From Thalassolituus alkanivorans (lineage in GTDB: Bacteria > Pseudomonadota > Gammaproteobacteria > Pseudomonadales > Oceanobacteraceae), in NCBI RefSeq assembly GCF_020447205.1, contig NZ_JAJAEL010000024.1:63646-127645 (forward strand): a DNA stretch of 64,000 nucleotides, in the 5' to 3' direction. Of the stretch, positions 35,503 to 44,523 are shown one piece after another (positions within the stretch are counted from its first letter, which is position 1; each line of letters opens with the position of its first letter). The notes below the pieces were generated by a model. The model had not been told where the DNA came from. It made no database searches and was given only the letters and a program-made list of their open reading frames with translations. Position numbers and translations under genes: made by a program.

Positions 35503-38500
35503 TCAGCGGATAAGACGGCGGATCAGAGCGCGTAATGCCGCAGGGCGTACCGGTTTTTTCAGGAAATAGAAGCCGAGAGATTTAGCTTCTTCTGCAACTG
35601 ACGGTCGTGGATCGGCTGAGATTAATACGCCGGGAATATCCTCATTAAAATGACGGCGCAGCATCGACATCACCTGCAGGCCGGTGACGTCATTGTCGAG
35701 CTGGTAATCAGCGAGCATGATTTGCGGCTTGAATGGCACCTGTTCAGCTTCGTGCTCGTCGCTGCAACTGAAAACCTCACATTGCCAGCTGCTGAGCAGG
35801 GCATTCATACCGGCCAGAACTTCAGCGTCATTATCAATACAGAAAGTCTGTAAGCCCTCAAAACTGCCGGACACACGTGCCTGCTGATCGCGGTTATCCT
35901 GCTTCACCACATCGGCTTCGGTCAGTGGCAGGGTGATACGGAAGAGGGTGCCATTACCCACCCAGGAGTCGACTTCCACGCTGTGTCCCATACGCTTAGC
36001 CATACGATCAACAATGGCGAGCCCCAGCCCCAGTCCTTTGCTGTCCTGCTTGCCCTGATTAAGACGTTTGAATTCGCCAAAAATCTCCCCCAGCTTAGAG
36101 CGCGGAATCCCCGGACCGGTATCCCAGACTTCGATAACCAATTGCTCACCACGCTTACGGCAGCCAAGCAGAATGCCGCCTTTATGGGTATAGCGCACGG
36201 CATTGCTGAGCAGATTCTGCACGATACGGCGCAGCCAGTGCGCGTCGCTTAATACCCAGTAATCACAGGGGCGGAAGCGCAGCACCAGACCTTTCTCCGC
36301 CGCCAGTGCGGTAAACTCATCGCGCAGGGGTTTTAACACGGCACTTAACTGAATAGGCCGCAGGCTGGGTTCAATAGCTCCGGCATCCAGTTTGGATATT
36401 TCAACCAGCACCGATAACACATCTTCAGCCGATTGCAGTGAGCCTTCCAGATGGGTCAGCAGATGGCGTTGCTCCTCCGATAAATTGTGCTGGGCCAGGG
36501 TCGAGGCAAATAATTTGGCGGCATTTAATGGCTGCATCAGATCGTGTCCGGCAGCGGCCAGGAACCGGGTTTTACTGGTATTGGCTTCGATCAGCTGCGA
36601 GGTCAGGTCATCCAGCTGCTGGGTGCTTTTTTCGACGCGGCGTTCAAGGCTTACATTGGCTTCTTTTAAAGCCTGTTCGGCTTTACGGTGAACCGTAATG
36701 TCAGTGAAGCTGGTAACAAAACCACCATCCGGCATCGGATGGCCCTGCATGGATATCACTACACCATGCGGCAGCAGGCGTTCAAACTGATGGGCGGAGC
36801 CGGCACTTAAAAAACGCATTCTGCGTGCAACCTGCTGCTCTATGCTGCCGGGGCCGCAGAAACCGCGCTCGGCATTAAACGCAATAATGTCGGCAACCGG
36901 CTTGCCCACCTGAATAAAGCCCGGAGGGTAATTAAACAGTTCCAGATAGCGCCGGTTCCAGGCCACCAGATTGAGATTACGGTCAACCACGCTGACGCCC
37001 TGATGCAGATTTTCTACCGCAGCCTGCAATTGCTCGCGGCTCATGGCAAAGGCCTGACTGGCTTCGCTGGCGAGGAAGGCCAGATCGCGGATCTGAATCT
37101 GCTCGCCACCTAATAAGGTCGAGAAGATAACCCGTGCAGAAGATGAGCCGACCACCGAGGCCAGTAATTTCTCGGCATCGTGCAGCAAATCGCTGGATGC
37201 CATGGCATGGTCGTACTGAATACCGTGATGAGCCTGATAGTCGGCAAAAAAAGATTCGGTTTTTTTGTAGCCCAGAATCCGCTCCAGCACTACGCGTACA
37301 TCATCCACTTTGCAGGTGAACGACGGAGCCACCTGATTACCCGGATTCAGAGCCTTGGTGCTGGTGAAGTCGGAGGCCAGCATACGTTCCCGCACAGAAG
37401 CGTTGGTGACCACCGAGAAGAAAATATACAGCGATACGTTAACCGACAGGCTTAATATCACGCCGAAACTGAAATCATCCAGATTCAGTCCCAGCATCTG
37501 ATAAGGCGTTGTATTGCTCTGTTCAATGCCCTGCGCCAGCACCGGCCAGAGCAGGGTATAAATCCAGATAAAGGTGCCACTCAGTAACCCGGCAATAGCG
37601 CCCTGACGATTACCTCCCTGCCAGATCAGACCACCGATCAGTGGTGGGGCAAATTGCGCGACGGCGGCAAAAGACAACAGGCCGATAGCTGCCAGCGATT
37701 CAAATTCCCCGACCATGCGGTAAAACAGATAGGAACCCAGAATCATGACCACAATCACCATGCGGCGCACGGTCAGCACCAGAGTGCGCACACTGGATGA
37801 TTGCTGAATATCACTCTGTTGTTGGGTATTGCGGAAGAACGCAGGCAGTACCAGCTCGTTTGACACCATGGTGCTGATGGCGATGGTTGCCACAATAATC
37901 ATACCGGTCGCCGCGCTGCCGCCACCGATAAACGCAATTATGGCCAGAACGTCCTGACCGAGGGACACCGGCAGACTGAGCACATAGGTGTCCGGAGCAA
38001 ATCCCAGATCGCGCATAAATAGATGGCCGGTTAAGGCGATGGGTACGACAAACAACAGCATCAGCACCAGATACAGCGGAAACATCCAGCGTGCGGTATG
38101 AATGTGGCGCACCGATTCATTCTCAATGACACCAACCTGAAACTGACGTGGCAGGCAGAGAATGGCAAACCCGGCCAGCAGGCTTTGCAGAATAAAGGCA
38201 AGGGAGATCACATCGCTGTTAAACAGCGCATGGTCGGGCATCACTGTTTTGGACAGGGTGAATAAATCCAGCGGCGAGTCGAACAGGGACGTCATCACCC
38301 AGATTCCCACCGCGAGAATCGCCAGCAGTTTCACCATCGATTCAAAGGCAACCGCCAGAATCATCCCCGGATGCTGTTCGCTGGCGTCAATGTCGCGGGT
38401 ACCAAACACAATGACAAACAGCGCCATCGCCCAGCTGATATGAAAGGCGGTGTCCTGCCAGAAAAAAATCGGGCCGCCGCTGTCGGCACCCAATGGCTGT

Positions 38501-38940
38501 GTGACCAGCTCAAAAGTGGTGGCAATGGCTTTGAGTTGCAGTGCGATGTAAGGCACAACACCAAGCACTGCGACGATGGTTACCAGAATGGCGAGGGTGT
38601 GATCACGGCCGTAACGGGTGGCAATAAAGTCGGCAATGGAGGTCAGGCGTTTTTCTTTGGCAATGCGGATGATTTTCCCCAGCATGCGCCAGAAAAAAAG
38701 CAGAAACAGAATCGGGCCGATATAAATACTGAGGAACATCCAGCCGCTGGTGGCGGCCATGCCTACAGCTCCATAAAAGGTCCAGGAGGTGCAATAAACC
38801 GCCAGCGACAGACTGTAAATCATACCGGTGTTGTGCACCGGTCTGCCGCTGTGAGCCCGGCGGTCGCCGTACCAGGCAATACCGAACAGCGTGCCAATGT
38901 ATAACACAGAAATTGAAATGAGCTGCCAGGCCGGAATCAT
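35503..38940 (-). CDS. crbS: SSF-fused hybrid sensor histidine kinase, CrbS-like
   Basis: A 1145-residue membrane sensor kinase. The N-terminal half (about 1-510) is a sodium:solute symporter with about 13 helices (for example IADFIATRYGRDHTLAILV). It is followed by a linker/STAC-like region, a PAS domain (about 650-760; VSVVDRNLNLVAWNRRYLELF), a coiled coil, HisKA with the phospho-acceptor in LAAAGHDLMQPLNAAK, an HATPase domain (VRYTHKGGI, DTGPGI, SKGLGLGLAIV) and a C-terminal receiver with Asp in MLADYQLDN. This is the CrbS layout; it probably senses or follows acetate flux and controls CrbR. ATG 38940 (AGGAAAGCT before it) is preferred over 39000. Confidence 0.92.
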   Translation of the reverse strand: MIPAWQLISISVLYIGTLFGIAWYGDRRAHSGRPVHNTGMIYSLSLAVYCTSWTFYGAVGMAATSGWMFLSIYIGPILFLLFFWRMLGKIIRIAKEKRLTSIADFIATRYGRDHTLAILVTIVAVLGVVPYIALQLKAIATTFELVTQPLGADSGGPIFFWQDTAFHISWAMALFVIVFGTRDIDASEQHPGMILAVAFESMVKLLAILAVGIWVMTSLFDSPLDLFTLSKTVMPDHALFNSDVISLAFILQSLLAGFAILCLPRQFQVGVIENESVRHIHTARWMFPLYLVLMLLFVVPIALTGHLFMRDLGFAPDTYVLSLPVSLGQDVLAIIAFIGGGSAATGMIIVATIAISTMVSNELVLPAFFRNTQQQSDIQQSSSVRTLVLTVRRMVIVVMILGSYLFYRMVGEFESLAAIGLLSFAAVAQFAPPLIGGLIWQGGNRQGAIAGLLSGTFIWIYTLLWPVLAQGIEQSNTTPYQMLGLNLDDFSFGVILSLSVNVSLYIFFSVVTNASVRERMLASDFTSTKALNPGNQVAPSFTCKVDDVRVVLERILGYKKTESFFADYQAHHGIQYDHAMASSDLLHDAEKLLASVVGSSSARVIFSTLLGGEQIQIRDLAFLASEASQAFAMSREQLQAAVENLHQGVSVVDRNLNLVAWNRRYLELFNYPPGFIQVGKPVADIIAFNAERGFCGPGSIEQQVARRMRFLSAGSAHQFERLLPHGVVISMQGHPMPDGGFVTSFTDITVHRKAEQALKEANVSLERRVEKSTQQLDDLTSQLIEANTSKTRFLAAAGHDLMQPLNAAKLFASTLAQHNLSEEQRHLLTHLEGSLQSAEDVLSVLVEISKLDAGAIEPSLRPIQLSAVLKPLRDEFTALAAEKGLVLRFRPCDYWVLSDAHWLRRIVQNLLSNAVRYTHKGGILLGCRKRGEQLVIEVWDTGPGIPRSKLGEIFGEFKRLNQGKQDSKGLGLGLAIVDRMAKRMGHSVEVDSWVGNGTLFRITLPLTEADVVKQDNRDQQARVSGSFEGLQTFCIDNDAEVLAGMNALLSSWQCEVFSCSDEHEAEQVPFKPQIMLADYQLDNDVTGLQVMSMLRRHFNEDIPGVLISADPRPSVAEEAKSLGFYFLKKPVRPAALRALIRRLIR

Positions 38941-39021
38941 AGCTTTCCTTGTTGTATTTTTTTTGCCTCTGGGGAGCTTAACACGAGCCCCTGTTTTCAC
39001 TCTGCGTCACTGTCCTGATCT

Positions 39022-39036
39022 TAGACCAAGGTCGTA
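39022..39036. promoter_or_regulatory. Candidate CrbR box between crbS and DUF485-actP
   Basis: TAGACCAAGGTCGTA; on the minus strand TACGACCTTGGTCTA. It lies 107 bases upstream of the DUF485 gene and 82 bases upstream of crbS, and matches the box at 50448-50462 at 12 of 15 positions. Confidence 0.55.
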
Positions 39037-39142
39037 CAGGGTGAAAGATCCGGCGGCGTACTTCCTGAGACTATGGTCGGGCTGGGGGGGCGGGCCCCGT
39101 TGAGTAGAATGCCAATGAGTTATTCATTGTCAGGAGTCAGGC

Positions 39143-39457
39143 ATGCAGTCCGATGTCTACCAAAAAATTAAAGATCACCCGGATTTTCAGATCCTGGTGG
39201 CAAAGCGCAAATCCTTTGCCCTGAAACTCTCCGCCATTGTGCTGGTGATGTACTTTTCTTTTATTCTGCTGGTTGCTTTTGCTCCCGGCGTTCTGGCCGA
39301 GCCGGTTGCTCAGGGCAGCGTTACCACCTGGGGAATCCCTATGGGTGTCTTTATTATTATTTCATCGTTTCTGCTGACCGGTATTTACGTTAAACGTGCG
39401 AACACCGAATTTGATGAAGAAAATCAACGCATCATTGAAGAATGTCTGAAGGGTTAA
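39143..39457 (+). CDS. yjcH: DUF485 membrane protein (YjcH family)
   Basis: A 104-residue inner-membrane protein with two helices (about 27-50 and 62-84) and the DUF485 signature at the N-terminus (KIKDHPDFQILVAKRKSFA). Nearly always encoded directly before actP, as here (nine bases). Its role is not established; it may support or modulate ActP. Confidence 0.93.
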   Translation: MQSDVYQKIKDHPDFQILVAKRKSFALKLSAIVLVMYFSFILLVAFAPGVLAEPVAQGSVTTWGIPMGVFIIISSFLLTGIYVKRANTEFDEENQRIIEECLKG

Positions 39458-39466
39458 GGAATCCGT

Positions 39467-41128
39467 ATGTTTAAACGTTTGAAACCCTTTGTATTATTTC
39501 CACTCTTGTCCCTGAGCAGTCTGGTTTTTGCCGGCGATGCTATCAGCGGGGCCGTAGAGCAGCAGGCCACCAACTGGTCGGCCATTATTATGTTTCTTAT
39601 TTTTGTGGCCTTTACGCTGGGTATTACCGTCTGGTCCAGTCGTCGCACCCGTTCCGCCGCCGATTATTATGCGGCTGGTGGTGGTATTACCGGTTTTCAG
39701 AATGGTCTGGCCATTGCCGGGGATTATATGTCGGCGGCATCTTTTCTGGGGATTTCCGGCCTGGTGTATTTATCCGGTTTTGACGGCCTGATTTATTCCA
39801 TCGGCTTCCTGGTCGGCTGGCCACTGATTCTGTTTATGATTGCTGAACGGCTGCGCAATCTGGGCAAGTTTACTTTTGCCGATGTGGCTTCGTATCGTCT
39901 TGGGCAGACCCAGATCCGTACGCTGTCGGCCGTTGGATCGCTTTGTGTTGTTTCTCTTTATCTGATTGCCCAGATGGTTGGTTCCGGAAAACTGATTCAA
40001 CTGCTGTTTGGCTTGCCGTACGACTATGCCGTCGTACTGGTGGGTATTCTGATGGTGCTGTACGTCACTATGGGCGGTATGCTGGCTACAACCTGGGTAC
40101 AGATTATTAAAGCGGTATTACTGTTATCCGGTGCCAGCTTTATGGCCCTGATGGTACTGGTTTATGTCGGTTTTGATATGGGCAATTTATTCCAGCAGGC
40201 AACCGAAGTTCACGAAAAAGGCATTGCCATTATGGGGCCGGGTGGTCTGGTATCCGATCCGGTGTCTGCAATCAGTCTCGGTATTGCGCTTATGTTTGGT
40301 ACCGCTGGTCTGCCGCATATTCTGATGCGCTTCTTTACCGTGGCTGACGCCCGCGAAGCGCGCAAGTCCGTTTTTTATGCCACCGGATTTATCGGCTATT
40401 TCTATATTCTGACCTTTATTATCGGCTTTGGCGCTATCGTTCTGGTGTCGACCAACAGTGAATTTCTTAATGAAGCCGGCGCTTTAATCGGTGGCAACAA
40501 TATGGCCGCAATCCATCTGTCAAAAGCAGTGGGTGGCGACTGGTTCCTTGGCTTTATTTCTGCGGTTGCCTTTGCCACCATTCTGGCGGTGGTTTCGGGA
40601 CTGGCTTTGGCCGGAGCTTCGGCGGTGTCTCATGATCTGTATGCCAATGTCTTCCGTCCGGATGCAACGGATGAAGAAGAAGTGCGGGTGTCGAAAATTA
40701 CCACGCTGGTGCTGGGTGTGATTGCGATAGGGCTGGGTATTTTATTCGAACAACAAAATATCGCCTTTATGGTCGGTCTGGCCTTTGCTATTGCTGCCAG
40801 TGCGAATTTCCCGGTGCTGTTCCTGTCGATGTACTGGCAGCGCCTGACCACCCGCGGAGCCATGATCGGTGGCTGGCTGGGCCTGTTAACGGCGGTTTCT
40901 CTGGTTATTCTTGGGCCGATTGTCTGGGTGCAGATTCTGGGTAATGAAAGTGCGGTATTCCCATATAAATACCCGGCCTTGTTCTCGGTCATTGTTGCCT
41001 TCGCCGGGATCTGGTACTTCTCAATCACAGATAAATCAGCCGCCGGAGCACAGGAGCGGGAGAAATTTGATCAGCAGTTTGTGCGCTCGCATACCGGGTT
41101 GGGTGCGGCACAGGCAGCGGATCACTGA
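39467..41128 (+). CDS. actP: Cation/acetate symporter ActP
   Basis: A 553-residue sodium:solute symporter of the ActP group. An N-terminal signal-like segment ([16 protein letters not shown]) precedes about 13 membrane helices. The SSF motif is seen in [21 protein letters not shown] and [25 protein letters not shown]. It imports acetate and related short acids. It forms an operon with DUF485 and is followed by a terminator. Confidence 0.95.
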   Translation: MFKRLKPFVLFPLLSLSSLVFAGDAISGAVEQQATNWSAIIMFLIFVAFTLGITVWSSRRTRSAADYYAAGGGITGFQNGLAIAGDYMSAASFLGISGLVYLSGFDGLIYSIGFLVGWPLILFMIAERLRNLGKFTFADVASYRLGQTQIRTLSAVGSLCVVSLYLIAQMVGSGKLIQLLFGLPYDYAVVLVGILMVLYVTMGGMLATTWVQIIKAVLLLSGASFMALMVLVYVGFDMGNLFQQATEVHEKGIAIMGPGGLVSDPVSAISLGIALMFGTAGLPHILMRFFTVADAREARKSVFYATGFIGYFYILTFIIGFGAIVLVSTNSEFLNEAGALIGGNNMAAIHLSKAVGGDWFLGFISAVAFATILAVVSGLALAGASAVSHDLYANVFRPDATDEEEVRVSKITTLVLGVIAIGLGILFEQQNIAFMVGLAFAIAASANFPVLFLSMYWQRLTTRGAMIGGWLGLLTAVSLVILGPIVWVQILGNESAVFPYKYPALFSVIVAFAGIWYFSITDKSAAGAQEREKFDQQFVRSHTGLGAAQAADH

Positions 41129-41212
41129 ACCTGTTTTATAGGTGTAAACAGGTCTGAGAATATTGGCCGGTTTTGCCGGCCTGTACGATTGCCTCGAGCT
41201 GGGGCTCCCCTT

Positions 41213-41244
41213 GGCACCGTCCTGTGACGGTGTCTTTTTTATTT
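41213..41244 (+). terminator. Terminator after actP
   Basis: GGCACCGTC-CTGT-GACGGTGTC hairpin followed by T6ATTTT. Confidence 0.88.
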
Positions 41245-41291
41245 TATACTGAATGGAAAGCGGTGCTGTCATCGCAGAAAGGAGACAGGTT

Positions 41292-43091
41292 ATGACGATT
41301 CAGATAAACCTTAACCAGCCGCCGTTCAGTTTTTTGTCTGAGCAGCAACTGGAGTGGTTAACCAAGCGCCTGGATCTGGTTTTCTTTGCTGCCGGTGCGG
41401 TTATTCTGGATGAGGGAGATGTGTCTCCCGGGGTCTACATCGTCTACAAAGGTGTGGTCGAAGAAACCGATAAAAGCGGCCAGCAGGTTTTTTCCCAGTA
41501 TGGCAAAGAGGATATCTTCGACGTACGTGCCGTACTGGAATCTTCCTGTAAACACCGCTACACCGCGATAGAAGAAACCCTCTGCTATTTACTGCGCGCC
41601 AAAGATTTTATTCAGCTTCTGGATGAATCCAGTGATTTTTCTATCTATTTCAAAACCGATCTCGGCACCCAGGAAGAACTGGTCGATCAGCGCAGTAATG
41701 ATGTCTCTGAATTTATTCTTGCCCGCATCGATGAAGACAGTGTACGCCCGCCGGTTTATGTTACCGGGCAAACCAGTCTGGCGCGGGTTGCGGCCATTAT
41801 GGAAGAGCAGAAATATGACGCAGTACTGGTTCGGACCGCTCGTCAGGTCGGCATCGTAACCGGCACAGATTTACTGCGCGCCACTTTGCTCGGCGATAAA
41901 ACCAAGCAAAGTAAAGTGGCTGATATTGCTCAGTTTGATCTGGTCGAAGTGAAATACGGCGATTTTCTGTTCAGTGCGCTGCTGAAGATGACCCAGCATC
42001 ATATTGAGCGGGTTATTGTCACCCGTGATGGCGATATCGTCGGTATGCTCGAACTGATGGATATGCTCAGTGTGTTCTCGACACACTCTCATGTTATTGC
42101 CATGCGTATTGAGCAGGCCAAAACCATGAAGGAACTGGTGGTGGCTGCCCGGCGCCTTGAGGTTCTGATCGACAGCCTCAGTACCCAGGGGGTAAAAGTC
42201 GTGGCGATTATGGAGCTGATTACCACACTGAACCGCCGCCTGATGGAGCGGGCATTCGAGCTTATTTTCCCCAAACGGCTACAAAAGAGTGTGTGCATTC
42301 TGGTTCTGGGCAGTGAGGGCCGGGGAGAGCAGATACTGAAAACCGATCAGGACAACGCCATTATCCTGCAGAATGAGCATGACCGTGAAGCGGTGCAGCC
42401 GTTATTGCAAAACCTGCATCAGGCGTTGCTCGACTTTGGCTATCCGCCCTGTCCGGGTGGTGTCATGTTTATTAACGACAGCTGGATTAATACCGTTGAC
42501 GGCTGGGTCGGCAAAGTACAGCGCTGGATGCGCTCTGGTCGTCCGGAACCCATGATGAATATGGCGATTTTTATGGACGCTGAACCGGTATGCGGAAACC
42601 GGGAGTTATTTGTACCGGTAAAAGCCAGCTGGCAGACCGAGGCACTGCGCTCCAGTATGACATCGGCCTGGTTTGCCAAACCAGCCCTGCAGTTTGAAAC
42701 GCCGCTGACTTTTCTGGGTAAAATCCGCGAAGACCACGGCACCATTGATATTAAAAAAGGCGGTATTTTTCCATTGGTTCACGGTGTCCGCGCACTGGCA
42801 TTTGAATATGCCATCAGCGACTGCAATACCCTGCAACGACTGGATAAATTACAGGCGCTGAACGTTCTGGATGATGAAACAACCCAGGGCCTTAAAGATG
42901 CTTTACTGTTCTTTTTACGTATCCGTCTGCGCCAGCAGCTGGAAAGCGGGTCGGATAATCCGGGACTGACACAGCAACTGCAGCTTAACAGTCTGCGCAG
43001 TGTTGATCGCAGCTTGCTGCGTCATGCTCTGCACCGGGTTAAAAAATTCAAGCAATTACTGGTCAATCATTATCATCTGGAGAATTTCTGA
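41292..43091 (+). CDS. cNMP-binding/CBS/DUF294 nucleotidyltransferase-like protein
   Basis: A 599-residue cytoplasmic signalling protein. In order: a cyclic-nucleotide-binding-like domain (about 5-120; AAGAVILDEGDVSPGVYIVYKG), two CBS domains (about 145-265; VATSLARVAAIMEEQ-type segment and VIVTRDGDIVGMLELMDML), a DUF294 nucleotidyltransferase domain (about 315-440; VLGSEGRGEQILKTDQDNAII with the GSx and DxD residues), and a DUF294_C domain. Reaction unknown; resembles GlnD-type transferases. It shares one base with the next gene (exonuclease). ATG 41292 follows GGAGACAGGTT. Confidence 0.9.
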   Translation: MTIQINLNQPPFSFLSEQQLEWLTKRLDLVFFAAGAVILDEGDVSPGVYIVYKGVVEETDKSGQQVFSQYGKEDIFDVRAVLESSCKHRYTAIEETLCYLLRAKDFIQLLDESSDFSIYFKTDLGTQEELVDQRSNDVSEFILARIDEDSVRPPVYVTGQTSLARVAAIMEEQKYDAVLVRTARQVGIVTGTDLLRATLLGDKTKQSKVADIAQFDLVEVKYGDFLFSALLKMTQHHIERVIVTRDGDIVGMLELMDMLSVFSTHSHVIAMRIEQAKTMKELVVAARRLEVLIDSLSTQGVKVVAIMELITTLNRRLMERAFELIFPKRLQKSVCILVLGSEGRGEQILKTDQDNAIILQNEHDREAVQPLLQNLHQALLDFGYPPCPGGVMFINDSWINTVDGWVGKVQRWMRSGRPEPMMNMAIFMDAEPVCGNRELFVPVKASWQTEALRSSMTSAWFAKPALQFETPLTFLGKIREDHGTIDIKKGGIFPLVHGVRALAFEYAISDCNTLQRLDKLQALNVLDDETTQGLKDALLFFLRIRLRQQLESGSDNPGLTQQLQLNSLRSVDRSLLRHALHRVKKFKQLLVNHYHLENF

Positions 43092-43708
43092 TGGCCCCGT
43101 TCTGGTTGCTGAAAAAGCTGCCGGGTTATATGCCACCGGAAGGGCGCTGGCGTCATCTGGCCGAGCCTTATGATGGCGATGAAGTGGTGGTGCTGGACTG
43201 CGAAACCAGCTGTTTCGATAAGAAAAAAGGCGAGCTGCTGAGTGTCGCCGCGGTACGGGTAAAAGGTGGAGAAATTCGCCTGTCAGAAGCTCTGGATCTG
43301 ACCATTAATTCCAATGCTGTAACCGACCCCAATGCGGTGCGGGTGCATTATCTGCGGCGCGAAGACCGGCGTCAGGGCGTTGCTGTTTCGGAAGCGATTG
43401 AGAAGGTTCTGGATTTTGTCGGAAACCGCCCAATCTGTGGTTTTTATATCGAATATGACCGCGCCATCCTTAACCGCTATATCAAACAATTGCATAATTT
43501 TCAGTTGCCGAACCGCTTTATCGAGGTATCTGAACTCTATGTGCGCCAGAAGCGTAAATATATCCCCGAGCTGCAGCTGGATCTGACCTTTGAGGGGCTG
43601 GCCAAAGATCTGAAGGTTCCCATTATTGAGCGCCATACCGCCATGGGAGATGTGATCTCGACCGCACTTATGTATATCAAGCTGACGCATTTCAATCAGC
43701 GCAGCTGA
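43091..43708 (+). CDS. DnaQ-like 3'-5' exonuclease
   Basis: A 205-residue exonuclease of the DEDDh/epsilon superfamily. ExoI motif VVLDCETSCFD (Asp and Glu), ExoII region ICGFYIEYDRAILNRY with Asp, and ExoIII region ERHTAMGDVISTALMY with the His and Asp. The nucleic-acid substrate is unknown. It overlaps the CBS/DUF294 gene by one base, a pairing common in proteobacteria near SSF transporter genes, which suggests a joint role not yet explained. Confidence 0.9.
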   Translation: MAPFWLLKKLPGYMPPEGRWRHLAEPYDGDEVVVLDCETSCFDKKKGELLSVAAVRVKGGEIRLSEALDLTINSNAVTDPNAVRVHYLRREDRRQGVAVSEAIEKVLDFVGNRPICGFYIEYDRAILNRYIKQLHNFQLPNRFIEVSELYVRQKRKYIPELQLDLTFEGLAKDLKVPIIERHTAMGDVISTALMYIKLTHFNQRS

Positions 43709-43794
43709 TATGCTGCCCGCCGGATCTCATACTTTGCGCTAAGGCCGGTTTGCAACTATTTTTAAGCGATGGTTGCAGATGACTGAGGTGGTAA

Positions 43795-44514
43795 GTGTGG
43801 CGATTATTCCGGCAGGGACATGGCGGCCCGTCATGGGCTGAGCAGGTTCTGACAACATTTCTGTTGTTATCCTTTATTCAGGTTCATTCTGTCCGGGCTG
43901 AGCCTGAGTCTGGGCTGGTGCTGGAATTTCACGATCAGCAGGGCAAACCCCTGGCAGATGTTGTCGTCAGTGTGCGTGGAACGCCTGTCAGAAAGGCCCC
44001 GGCAGGAAATATTCCGGTAGCGGTAATGGATCAGGTGAACAAACAGTTCCGGCCTTCGGTTCTCATTGTTCAGCAGGGGCAGCGTGTCAGCTTTCCCAAC
44101 AGCGATAATATCCGCCATCATGTTTATTCCTTTTCGTCTCCGAAAGTCTTTGAAATCCGTTTATATGCCAACACACCAAAAGAGCCGGTACTGTTTGATC
44201 AGCCCGGTCTGGTTGTGCTGGGCTGCAACATTCATGACCAGATGGTTGGTTATATCTATGTTAGTGACGGCGACGATACCTTCATCAGTAACGGGGATGG
44301 ACGAATCCGTATACCTGATCTGCCGGCAGCATCAACGCTGAGCGTCTGGCATCCCAGATTGTCGCTGAACGAGAATGAGCGGCAGACTCTGACTCTGCAG
44401 CAACTGAACACCATGCCCCGGACTGACGGGCATATACAAATAACACTGTCACTGGCCGTTGCTGCGCCAGAGCAGCAGGAGGGGCAGGGCTTTGGTAATA
44501 AACTACGCCGCTGA
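43795..44514 (+). CDS. Exported cupredoxin-like protein (methylamine-utilisation type)
   Basis: A 239-residue protein with a signal peptide (about 1-35, ending HSVRAEP). It has two parts: a short beta domain (LVLEFHDQQGKPLADVVVSV) and a cupredoxin fold with a full type-1 copper ligand set, His in NIRHHVYSF and Cys/His/Met in LGCNIHDQMVGYI. It is often annotated as methylamine utilisation protein, but no mau genes are here. It should bind copper in the periplasm. Start GTG 43795 follows GAGGTGG. First of four genes with tight spacing (nine bases to the next). Confidence 0.82.
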   Translation: MWRLFRQGHGGPSWAEQVLTTFLLLSFIQVHSVRAEPESGLVLEFHDQQGKPLADVVVSVRGTPVRKAPAGNIPVAVMDQVNKQFRPSVLIVQQGQRVSFPNSDNIRHHVYSFSSPKVFEIRLYANTPKEPVLFDQPGLVVLGCNIHDQMVGYIYVSDGDDTFISNGDGRIRIPDLPAASTLSVWHPRLSLNENERQTLTLQQLNTMPRTDGHIQITLSLAVAAPEQQEGQGFGNKLRR

Positions 44515-44523
44515 GGCTACAGC

